From: CSP1-1 sp035620615
Lineage (GTDB): Archaea; Thermoproteota; Nitrososphaeria; Nitrososphaerales; Nitrosopumilaceae
DNA: 64,000 bases
Direction of reading: 5' to 3'
Assembly (NCBI GenBank): GCA_035620615.1
Contig: DASPGM010000011.1
Coordinates: forward strand, 62,001 to 126,000
Shown: positions 24,812-32,166 of the stretch, piece after piece
Layout: each line of letters begins with the position of its first letter
How positions within the stretch are numbered: the stretch's first letter is position 1
The notes under the pieces: model-generated
What the model was told of the DNA's origin: nothing
The model's database searches: none
Seen by the model: the letters and a program-made list of their open reading frames with translations, nothing else
Position numbers and translations under genes: made by a program

Positions 24812-25655
24812 ATTCCAACAAAGTCTTTGCCCGTTTATAATGAACTTCATCTATCATTTTTCCTTCTACAGTAGTTGCCCCCTTTCCTTTTTTAGTTGAT
24901 ACTTCGTATGCTTGACAGACTTTTTTTGCCCATTCAATCTCAATTTTGTTAGGATGAAAAGCTTGATGCGTAATTGTAATTTGATTAGGATGGATGATCG
25001 TTTTTCCAACATACCCAAGACTTTTTCCAATCTTGCAATCTTCTAACAATCCATTTTCATCCTGTATATCTTGCCATATAGCATCCAATGCATCCACTCC
25101 TGCAGCTCTTGCTTCTAATGGAATTTTTTCTCGGGCATATTTTGCGTTTTCTGCTTGTTTACTATATTCAATTCCCATCTCATTTAGTAGATCAAAGACT
25201 CCAAAAATTAATGCGGTGATTCGTTTACTAGCAGAAGCAATCTCATAAGTTTTAGTTACACCCTCCGTTGATTCAATAGATGGCATAAGCGATATAGGAG
25301 ATATTTTTAGTTTTTTCTCAAGAGGTGCTATTATTTTTTCAATTGTTTTTAATTCCTTAGAATTATTTACTTTTGGAATGACAATTCCATCTAAACCCTT
25401 TTGCACTATTTCATGAAGATCATCTTTGATTGTAGAAGACCTAGGGGAGTTTATTCTTACATAAACGTCTGGCACATATTGAGATCGTTTTTTTAATGCA
25501 TCTTTTATTAATTTTCTAGCATTTTTCTTTTCTGAATCGGGTACAGAATCCTCCAAATCAAAACAGACAATATCTGCAGGTAAATTCTTTGCCTTTTCTA
25601 AAAAGCGTGAATTATTTCCTGGGACAAATATTAAACTTCGAATAAATCTTTTCAT
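24798..25655 (-). CDS. HpcH/HpaI-family CoA-ester lyase (CitE-like)
   Basis: A 285-residue TIM-barrel lyase. It opens RSLIFVPGNNSRFLEKA, with DIVCFDLEDSVPDSEK (metal and substrate residues), VRINSPRSS, LMPSIESTEGV and the metal Glu/Asp context ALIFGVFDLLNEMG, then GKTIIHPNQI. This is the CitE or malyl/citramalyl-CoA lyase layout. A full citrate lyase complex is not present, so action on a free CoA ester (malyl-CoA or similar) is more likely. It lies tail to tail with the SSADH-like gene. Confidence 0.85.
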   Translation of the reverse strand: MKRFIRSLIFVPGNNSRFLEKAKNLPADIVCFDLEDSVPDSEKKNARKLIKDALKKRSQYVPDVYVRINSPRSSTIKDDLHEIVQKGLDGIVIPKVNNSKELKTIEKIIAPLEKKLKISPISLMPSIESTEGVTKTYEIASASKRITALIFGVFDLLNEMGIEYSKQAENAKYAREKIPLEARAAGVDALDAIWQDIQDENGLLEDCKIGKSLGYVGKTIIHPNQITITHQAFHPNKIEIEWAKKVCQAYEVSTKKGKGATTVEGKMIDEVHYKRAKTLLEFNSL

Positions 25656-25714
25656 TATTAATCATAACTTTTTTGATAAGATTAAGATTGTGATTTAGAT
25701 TTATTCATAATATC

Positions 25715-26764
25715 TCATGCTAAAACTGTTCTATGTGCTGCTTTTTCCAATCTATTCATTATGGCAAACCCTAGTTCTGAATTGTTAATTTCTTTTATTA
25801 AAATTACATCAATACATTTGTTATCAAATATTCTAAAAGCCCCAAAAAGATTTTTTGCAATCATTTTTTTGGTTCCTCCTACAAATAATGTCAAATCTGC
25901 TTTATGGTTAGTATTTTTGCTTGTAGAAATTATTCCTACTTTTTTATTTTTCTTATGATAATGTTCGATTAAATTAGATATTTTTTTTATACATTTCTTT
26001 GGATTTCCTTTAACCAAAATAATTTTTGCATGAGGAGAATAGTGTTTGTATTTCATACCTGGTGATTTAGAAATTAAATTTTTTAGTTTTTTTCCTTTTT
26101 GTGAATTAATTAGCTTTATTTTTCCAAATTTACATAATTCTTCATATGAGATTTTTCCAGGACGTAACAATACAGGTATATCTGAACTAAGATCTAAAAC
26201 AGTGGATTCTAATCCTATACTTGTTTTACCACCATCAATCACAAGATCTATTTTTCCATCAAGATCCTCTAAGACGTGTTGAGCCACAGTGGGGCTTGGT
26301 TTTCCAAATAGGTTTGCTGAGGGGGCTGCTATTGGTGAACCAGATTCTTTAATCAAGGAAAGTGCTATTTTGCTATTGGGCATTCTTATAGCAACTGTTT
26401 TTTGTTTTCCAGTTGTAATTTTAGGTACAAGTTTTGATTTTTTTAATATAACTGTAAGTGGGCCTGGCCAATATTTTTTCATAATTTTTTTTGCCAATGG
26501 AGAAATATCTAATGCAAGTTTTGATAAGGTGTTAAAATCATTAATATGAATAATTAATGGATCATCAAATGGTCTTTTTTTAGCTAAAAAAATTTTTTTT
26601 ACTGCTTGAGGATTCAATGCATTTGCACCTAATCCATATACTGTTTCTGTTGGAAATGCTACAATACCACCATTTTTTATTATTGCTGCTGCTTTTCTAA
26701 TTTTTATTTTTTCAGGATTCTTTGAATTAATTTTAATTCTTTGTGTTTGATATTTTAATAACAT
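25715..26764 (-). CDS. sua5: Threonylcarbamoyl-AMP synthase (Sua5)
   Basis: A 349-residue Sua5. The YrdC domain is at residues about 15-210 (GGIVAFPTETVYGLGANAL, KRPFDDPLIIHI, PNSKIALSLI, and the nucleotide region SPTVAQHVLEDLDGKIDLVIDGG). The C-terminal Sua5 domain follows the linker SPGMKYKHYSPHAKIILV, a conserved Sua5 hinge. It makes the activated intermediate for t6A at tRNA position 37. The length shows the long two-domain form rather than YrdC. It is 22 bp downstream of the reductase gene at 26787. Confidence 0.93.
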   Translation of the reverse strand: MLLKYQTQRIKINSKNPEKIKIRKAAAIIKNGGIVAFPTETVYGLGANALNPQAVKKIFLAKKRPFDDPLIIHINDFNTLSKLALDISPLAKKIMKKYWPGPLTVILKKSKLVPKITTGKQKTVAIRMPNSKIALSLIKESGSPIAAPSANLFGKPSPTVAQHVLEDLDGKIDLVIDGGKTSIGLESTVLDLSSDIPVLLRPGKISYEELCKFGKIKLINSQKGKKLKNLISKSPGMKYKHYSPHAKIILVKGNPKKCIKKISNLIEHYHKKNKKVGIISTSKNTNHKADLTLFVGGTKKMIAKNLFGAFRIFDNKCIDVILIKEINNSELGFAIMNRLEKAAHRTVLA

Positions 26765-26786
26765 AAAATGAAATAGTGATTTGAAT

Positions 26787-27860
26787 CTAATTTGGTTTCA
26801 TTAAAATTTTACCAAAAAGACCCTTACCAGTCAACATCTTTGTGTGAGCTTCTGCAGCATTTTCAAATGAATGAATAGAGTCAATTGCAGCTTTTATCTT
26901 TCCTTGCCCCATCCAGTAAAGTCCTTGTTCAAGCTCTGCCCTTGTACCTTGTGTGGAGCCTAAGATGTTTGTTCCTTTAAAGAAAATATGGCGCAAATCA
27001 GTTTTTGCGTCGTATCCTGTAGTTGCACCGCAGGATACTAAAGTTGCACCATATTTTAGTAAAGTTAGTTGCTGGTTCCAATGAGTTTGACCTATATGAT
27101 CAAATGATACATCAATTCCAGGAGATACACCTGTTTTCTTTGAAATCTCCTTAGTAATTCCACGAATTTCTTTATGCCAGTCTTCTTTTCTATGGTCAAC
27201 TGCATAATCAGCACCAAGTTCTTTTAGCTTATCTAATTTATCTGGACTTGCAGTAGCAATTACTGTACAGTTGTAAAGTTTAGCAATTTGAATTCCAAAA
27301 CTTCCTACTCCAGAGCCTCCTCCCATAATAAGGACTGTTTGCCCAGGTTTGATTTTGGCTCTACCCACTAACATATGCCAAGATGTTAAAAGAGTCATCG
27401 AAGCTGCAGCAGCCTCATCATAGCTAACACCATCTGGAATTTTTAGAACATTTACCTCAGGAAGATGAGTTACTTCGGAGAAAGCTCCCCAAGTTGGTCC
27501 TGTTTGAAATCCCCAAATGGTTCGTTTATCACAATCGAATTCACGCCCATCGGTACATGCAGAACACACTCTACAGGACATGTTTGAATGAGAAACAACT
27601 CTATCACCAACTTTGATGTTAGTAACTTCATCACCAACAGCAATTACATCTCCTGATGCATCCGAACCAGAAACGTGTGGAAGAGGAACTGGAACTGGAT
27701 TTCCTCGCATTCCCCAAATATCATTATAGTTTAATGCCGCAGCCTTTACTTTGAAAACTACTTCATTAGGTTTTGGTTTTGGTTCATCAATATCCTTAAC
27801 TTTTAATATTTTCTTAAAATTATCATCTGGAGCATATTCTTCATAAACAACTGCTTTCAT
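26787..27860 (-). CDS. Zinc-dependent alcohol dehydrogenase-like reductase
   Basis: A medium-chain reductase of about 357 residues from ATG 27858-27860 (MKAVVYEEYAPDDN); a start five codons upstream is possible. The GroES-like domain has the catalytic region LPHVSGSDASGDVIAVG and the structural-zinc loop SCRVCSACTDGREFDC. The Rossmann motif is LIMGGGSGVGSFGIQIAKL. The family includes crotonyl- and acryloyl-CoA reductases, and the latter reduces acryloyl-CoA in the 3-hydroxypropionate arm of archaeal carbon fixation. That role is an inference; quinone oxidoreductase is the alternative. Confidence 0.8.
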   Translation of the reverse strand: MKAVVYEEYAPDDNFKKILKVKDIDEPKPKPNEVVFKVKAAALNYNDIWGMRGNPVPVPLPHVSGSDASGDVIAVGDEVTNIKVGDRVVSHSNMSCRVCSACTDGREFDCDKRTIWGFQTGPTWGAFSEVTHLPEVNVLKIPDGVSYDEAAAASMTLLTSWHMLVGRAKIKPGQTVLIMGGGSGVGSFGIQIAKLYNCTVIATASPDKLDKLKELGADYAVDHRKEDWHKEIRGITKEISKKTGVSPGIDVSFDHIGQTHWNQQLTLLKYGATLVSCGATTGYDAKTDLRHIFFKGTNILGSTQGTRAELEQGLYWMGQGKIKAAIDSIHSFENAAEAHTKMLTGKGLFGKILMKPN

Positions 27861-27902
27861 AAAACAATCCCACATACTCCCCTAATTATATTTTCTCAGA
27901 GA

Positions 27903-28181
27903 TTATCTTCGATTAATTTTAAAATCACGTTTGGGTTGTTGTATAGATAATAAAATTTGTTTTAGTTGATCATCAGTTATTGGAGGTCTAACCCTACCCT
28001 GAGAAGCTAAATTTATCAGATAATTTTCTACAGTGTTTGCTACCTCGGGTTTAACCATCTTTACATTGTTTAATCTTAATCTCGCCTCAGAGGAAAGAAT
28101 TTGTTTTAAAATATTTTCTTTTTGAGCTGTAAATTCACGTTCATTTTGTTGAAAATTTTCATCAGAGTCAGATGAACTCAT
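27903..28181 (-). CDS. PDCD5/TFAR19-family DNA-binding protein
   Basis: A 92-residue helical protein matching archaeal PDCD5: an N-terminal polar helix, KENILKQILSSEARLRLNNVKMVKPEVANTVENYL, then ASQGRVRPPITDDQLKQILLSI and a basic tail. Archaeal members bind nucleic acid and are usually beside rps19e, as here (9 bp downstream of it). The conserved pairing supports the call. Confidence 0.93.
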   Translation of the reverse strand: MSSSDSDENFQQNEREFTAQKENILKQILSSEARLRLNNVKMVKPEVANTVENYLINLASQGRVRPPITDDQLKQILLSIQQPKRDFKINRR

Positions 28182-28190
28182 GACATTACA

Positions 28191-28643
28191 CTAAGAGTAT
28201 ATCTTCAATTGCGGGGTTTCTGCAACAAGTTGTGATAAAATTTCAGTGGAAAGTCGGTCTAGCTTTTGCATTCCATTTTTAGAGACAACTCTCCCTTTTC
28301 CGGCAACTTTTTCAATATATCCTAATTTTTCTAATCCCTGGACTGCTGTTCTAATAATCACACCACCAGCATTTTTGTGGTTACGATTACCATAACCCAC
28401 CGCTTTACCACCACCATACACTTTACGTAAATCATTGATGCCCATAGGGCCATGAAGATATATTTTTCGTAATATTGATGCACATCTAGTATGCCACCAA
28501 TCTGGTTTTTGTGGTGGTTTTTCAGCATGAGAACCTGTCTTAACAAAAGGAGCCCAAATCGGAGCTGGTATGTCCTCATTTTTTAGAATTTCAGTTAATC
28601 TATCAATCAACAAGTTTGCTGGTACATCATACACCTTTGCCAT
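28191..28643 (-). CDS. rps19e: 30S ribosomal protein S19e
   Basis: A 150-residue S19e: VYDVPANLLIDRLTEIL, PAPIWAPFVKTGSHAEKPPQ, DWWHTRCASILRKIYLHGPMGI and GNRNHKNAGGVIIRTAVQGLEKLGYIEK. All are family hallmarks. S19e is an archaeal and eukaryotic small-subunit head protein. It is 31 bp downstream of the RNase P subunit gene and 9 bp upstream of the PDCD5 gene, the usual archaeal arrangement. Confidence 0.95.
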   Translation of the reverse strand: MAKVYDVPANLLIDRLTEILKNEDIPAPIWAPFVKTGSHAEKPPQKPDWWHTRCASILRKIYLHGPMGINDLRKVYGGGKAVGYGNRNHKNAGGVIIRTAVQGLEKLGYIEKVAGKGRVVSKNGMQKLDRLSTEILSQLVAETPQLKIYS

Positions 28644-28674
28644 AAAAAAACAAACTTTGAAATCGTCTTATAAA

Positions 28675-28980
28675 TCATTGATCTATTACTTTACGATAAA
28701 TATGACCACAAAAGTGGCATGTTATTCGTATGGATTTTAGAGAGGTTCTTCCAATTCGAATTCTTGAATTTACTCCTGGGACAATAAAGTTTTTACATTT
28801 TTTACAAAAATTCATTTTTATCTCATATGGCATTGCAATACGATATCTTGAACTGATCTTTTTTGCAAGATCTGCTTGTCTCTGAGCTAATTTGGGGAAT
28901 GTTCGAGAATTTGATATTGCATTTTTTATTAGTATCTTAATTCTTTCATTTGCAATAATTTTTGTATTTTGTTTCGTATT
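28675..28980 (-). CDS. rnp4: RNase P protein component 4 (Rpr2/Rpp21) with no usual start codon
   Basis: The open frame between a TAA at 28981-28983 and TGA at 28675-28677 encodes 101 residues: ANERIKILIKNAIS, QRQADLAKKISSRYRIAMPY, FCKKCKNFIVPGVNSRIR and TCHFCGHIYRKV. The helical start and the four-Cys zinc ribbon are diagnostic of archaeal Rnp4, a protein of the tRNA 5' processing enzyme. No ATG, GTG or TTG lies in frame before the internal ATG at residue 57, which would remove the helical half. ACG at 28975-28977 or a nearby ATT is the likely start; a base error is the alternative. A GAGG motif lies upstream. The gene begins 50 nt after a tRNA gene. Confidence 0.85.
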   Translation of the reverse strand, partial: NTKQNTKIIANERIKILIKNAISNSRTFPKLAQRQADLAKKISSRYRIAMPYEIKMNFCKKCKNFIVPGVNSRIRIGRTSLKSIRITCHFCGHIYRKVIDQ

Positions 28981-29030
28981 TTAATAATAAGAATTCCTCT
29001 TAAAATTTGAATCGTTTATGAAAATTAGAA

Positions 29031-29103
29031 TGCGGTCGCCGGGATTTGAACCCGGGTAACGGGCTTGGAAGGCCAGCGTACTACCAGGCTATACTACGAC
29101 CGC
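29031..29103 (-). tRNA. tRNA-Gly (anticodon TCC)
   Basis: The minus strand folds as a full cloverleaf of 73 nt ending in discriminator A. The acceptor GCGGTCG pairs with CGACCGC. The D-stem is GTAT/GTAC, the anticodon loop CTTCCAA gives anticodon TCC (reads GGA), and the T-arm is CCGGG-TTCAAAT-CCCGG. CCA is not encoded. The anticodon stem CTGGC/GCCCG has one apparent T-C mismatch at positions 28-42. A TATA-like TTTTTATG 23-33 bp upstream overlaps the end of nep1. Confidence 0.93.
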
Positions 29104-29125
29104 ATAAAAGAGAAAACTCGACAGC

Positions 29126-29794
29126 CTACATAAAAATGGTTTTTTCATATTCATATAGAACTCGACTAATTACAACGTGTGATTCTAGTGGAGTATCATC
29201 AACATTTACAATGTATTCAAATCTGTTTTTTATTTCGCTAGAGAAATGACCTTTTGGAAATCCGCCAATAACAAGACAGGTTTCATCATTGAGTTTTTTT
29301 GCTACATCTTCACATGAGCTGGAAACTCCCTGAGTAGATAAGCCTATGATTCGTTTTGGACTGATTTCTTTTAATAATTGTTCAAATGTCATATCTTTTA
29401 TTTCAAGAAGATTTTTTCCATCAACCTGAATTACTTTTTCTAAGAATAATTTTTCGAATAATCCTGCAAATCTATGGTAGGATTTAGGTAGGTGTACATC
29501 ATCTGATATGAAAATTACCTTATCATCAATAGTATGTACATAGACTGAAATCTTTTTTTTATAGTAAAGAGGAATTGTACAAGCCTCTAATAATGAAAAA
29601 TGTACAAGATCTGGTCTTCCTCTTTTGATTTCATTTTTGATTCCCTTCATTGCTCCAAAATGCCAGGAATTATCTAAAAGAATCTCGGAAGGATTTTTTC
29701 CAAGTTTTCTACTATGAGCAATTACAGAATTATGCTGATGGAGTTCCTTTGGGACTAGCTCAAGTGAGGATTCAGCAAGTATCAATGAAAGCAT
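29126..29794 (-). CDS. nep1: 16S rRNA pseudouridine N1-methyltransferase Nep1
   Basis: A 222-residue SPOUT methyltransferase of the Nep1/Emg1 family: LILAESSLELVPKELHQH, ILLDNSWHFGAMKGI, RGRPDLVHFSLLEA, then YVHTIDDKVIFI, LPKSYHRFAGLFEKLF and, in the knot, CLVIGGFPKGHFSSEI. It methylates the hypermodified pseudouridine of archaeal small-subunit rRNA. Its ATG overlaps the stop of the upstream secreted-protein gene by 1 base (TAATG). It is followed after 22 nt by tRNA-Gly. Confidence 0.93.
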   Translation of the reverse strand: MLSLILAESSLELVPKELHQHNSVIAHSRKLGKNPSEILLDNSWHFGAMKGIKNEIKRGRPDLVHFSLLEACTIPLYYKKKISVYVHTIDDKVIFISDDVHLPKSYHRFAGLFEKLFLEKVIQVDGKNLLEIKDMTFEQLLKEISPKRIIGLSTQGVSSSCEDVAKKLNDETCLVIGGFPKGHFSSEIKNRFEYIVNVDDTPLESHVVISRVLYEYEKTIFM

Positions 29795-30972
29795 TATTGA
29801 TATGCAATAATTCCAGCTTCAATAAGATATTTTATGCCTGAGACAAATTCCGAATCAGAGATTAAACCAGATGACCACCAACCTGCATTATTTCTAACCC
29901 AAGATGGAATTTCTTCAGATTGGTAAGAGTTTGTTTCAAATTGCTGAATTTTCATAATCTGATTTTGGATTAAATATTCTATTCCTTTTACAAAGTCAGT
30001 ATCAGTTATAGCTCCGTCTGCCCACCAACCTGCATTATTTTTTACCCATTGAGGAATTTTTTTTTCTGTTATAGATTTTTGAGATTCTTCTGGAAATGCG
30101 TATAACCAAACTGTTCCAGATTTTGATTTATCTACAAGTAGGCCAGAAATTACAATATCCTCTTTTTGAAATGAAACTGATAATTCCTTAGTGTTTATTC
30201 CACGATAAGTAACAGTAATTCCTGAATCAACTAACTGTGGGTGCTCAAATCTACTAGTAATTTTCTTTGAAAATTTCCCATTTTCTGTCTCTGTAGGATT
30301 TATTTGTTCAAGAAAGAAAACTCCGCCCTCTTTATTGATAAGCTGAGCTGCAAAATCCTCTTGTAGAGGATTGATGACAACATGTTGTTTATCAGAGTAA
30401 GAGTAATCAATTTTGTCATTTGGTGTTTTATTACAAACATCATTACGCCATTCTTGTGACGAAGAAATTGCATTAAGCATTAATTGACCATGAAGTAGTT
30501 CATGATATAGTATTACAAGATTATCTATTTTTTGAGAACGCTTATCTTTGGCATCATTTGGAATAAGTACATCTGGATTAAGCTTTAATGTATTATCACA
30601 ATCCATTGTAATGATACCTTTAGAGCTAGTAGTAATTTTACACTGCCAAGAATAAGTGCCACCAACTAAAACTTCGCCTTCATGATCTTCTGGTACAGTA
30701 AAACCAGCTAGACGAGTTTCAACTACATTTACAACTAAATTATTAATATCATTGGTGTTACACGGAATTGTCACAATTTTTGGTTTTTCAAATGTTGCTA
30801 ATATTCCAGAAACATCTTTTTTCTCTATATCTAGTTTTAGAAACTCATCTAAAAGATTTTGAAAGGTTTTTTGTTCCCCTATTGATGGAGCAACAAATTT
30901 GTCATCAAAGGAATCAAAACTTCCAGAAATCAGCGGAATAAGTAGAAAAAAAATGAAATTCAAATGTATCAT
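29794..30972 (-). CDS. Secreted HExxH (zincin-like) protein with two NNAGWW repeats
   Basis: A 392-residue exported protein. Residues 1-18 are the signal peptide. HELLHGQ at residues 157-163 is a zinc-metallopeptidase HExxH motif within the helix DNLVILYHELLHGQLML. An Ig-like stretch follows (about 235-300). Two C-terminal copies of a 37-residue module close the protein: IPQWVKNNAGWWADGAI and IPSWVRNNAGWWSSGLI, each ending in (V/K)GI(E/K)YLI and an Ile-rich turn. The module is common in thaumarchaeal surface proteins and of unknown role, perhaps wall or protein binding. Translation is coupled to nep1. Peptidase activity is inferred from the motif only. Confidence 0.7.
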   Translation of the reverse strand: MIHLNFIFFLLIPLISGSFDSFDDKFVAPSIGEQKTFQNLLDEFLKLDIEKKDVSGILATFEKPKIVTIPCNTNDINNLVVNVVETRLAGFTVPEDHEGEVLVGGTYSWQCKITTSSKGIITMDCDNTLKLNPDVLIPNDAKDKRSQKIDNLVILYHELLHGQLMLNAISSSQEWRNDVCNKTPNDKIDYSYSDKQHVVINPLQEDFAAQLINKEGGVFFLEQINPTETENGKFSKKITSRFEHPQLVDSGITVTYRGINTKELSVSFQKEDIVISGLLVDKSKSGTVWLYAFPEESQKSITEKKIPQWVKNNAGWWADGAITDTDFVKGIEYLIQNQIMKIQQFETNSYQSEEIPSWVRNNAGWWSSGLISDSEFVSGIKYLIEAGIIAYQ

Positions 30973-30989
30973 AAGTTTTTCTAAATGAT

Positions 30990-32114
30990 TTAAGAATTTG
31001 TACTCATTTGTACTTGTCTTTTAAATTCATCCCATCCTGGTTTTGGATTATTATCAGTTTCAATTAGACCTGCATTACAAATGTAATTACTCAATCGTTC
31101 GATCACATACTCACTACTTCCAAGTCCTGATGGATCACCTATACTAATTTGACCTTCGACTGTATCTGGATTAATTATACAGGTTCCCTCTGCCCTATCA
31201 TATAGTCTGTACCAGGTAACAAATTCTACATTAGATTCATTATCTCTGTAAAAATCAAATACTGTTTTGACAAAATCAGCTTGATCTTTTTGATTTCCAT
31301 TTACAAAATCAGTCGTACTCCAACTTATCTCAAAAATTGCCTTTTTCTTGTTAGGAACAAGATTCATCATTGTATCTAGATCATTTTTTGCTTGTTGAGG
31401 AGTTTTGTTTATTTCGTAAAGTGGATTAACTGGGAAGTAACTAAACGAAATAAAATCTCCTAAATCTAATTGTTCGACAATATGTCCAAGATTTTTGTTA
31501 ATAACACCATGTAAAGAAAACGAATTACCCAGTTGTACATCTGGATGCTTTTCTTTTAATTGATCATATACTCCGTTAAAAAATTCTTTGTAAACTGGTA
31601 TGTTTTCTTCAGAGTACCTGAAATGTTCTTCTGTATCTCCTGCAATTATTACCGTATCGATTATGTCATATCGAGTAAGTATATCATCAAGAACTTTGAC
31701 TAGATTTTCTTTAGAAATTGAATTCAGACTTGGTTTTCCTATCCAATCTGGAAATGGACCTAATGTTTTTCCATTGATAATAGAAAAATATAGTGTTACC
31801 TTGAGGTCATTTTGTTTGTTAAAATCCATCCAGAGGTCCGATTGTTTCCAATCATAGTTTCCTTTTTCTGGTTCAAGTAGATTCCAAAAAAGATAGAGAT
31901 TAGTTCTACCAATACCTGTAGAAGAGGCTTGTGTGTAATAATTTTTCAAATCGTCAAGTGTAATTCTATTTGATGATGGATTAATGATTAAACCAATTTT
32001 TTCATTATGAGTTGAAGATGCTATTAGTGTAGAATTTGCTGAATATAATAATATAGAAGCAACTAGCGCAATTGCAGCTGCAGCGATAATTCCTCCAATT
32101 ATTGTCTTTTTCAA
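30990..32114 (-). CDS. Secreted or membrane-anchored glycoside-hydrolase-like TIM barrel
   Basis: A 374-residue protein with an N-terminal anchor (IIGGIIAAAAIALVASILLYS). The body resembles clan A glycosidases: TNLYLFWNLLEPEKGNYDW at the early strands, VTLYFSIING, an acidic AGDTEEHF at the likely acid/base strand, SFSYFPVNPLY, and AIFEISWSTTDF at the nucleophile strand, then FVTWYRLYDRAEG. The family number and substrate are unknown. It may remodel surface glycans such as S-layer glycosylation. It is 17 bp upstream of the HExxH gene, so probably one operon. Confidence 0.6.
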   Translation of the reverse strand: MKKTIIGGIIAAAAIALVASILLYSANSTLIASSTHNEKIGLIINPSSNRITLDDLKNYYTQASSTGIGRTNLYLFWNLLEPEKGNYDWKQSDLWMDFNKQNDLKVTLYFSIINGKTLGPFPDWIGKPSLNSISKENLVKVLDDILTRYDIIDTVIIAGDTEEHFRYSEENIPVYKEFFNGVYDQLKEKHPDVQLGNSFSLHGVINKNLGHIVEQLDLGDFISFSYFPVNPLYEINKTPQQAKNDLDTMMNLVPNKKKAIFEISWSTTDFVNGNQKDQADFVKTVFDFYRDNESNVEFVTWYRLYDRAEGTCIINPDTVEGQISIGDPSGLGSSEYVIERLSNYICNAGLIETDNNPKPGWDEFKRQVQMSTNS

Positions 32115-32166
32115 TGATTTGTGCAGTTAGAAAAGAGTGTAAAAAAGTTGTGATTTATTTATTTAG

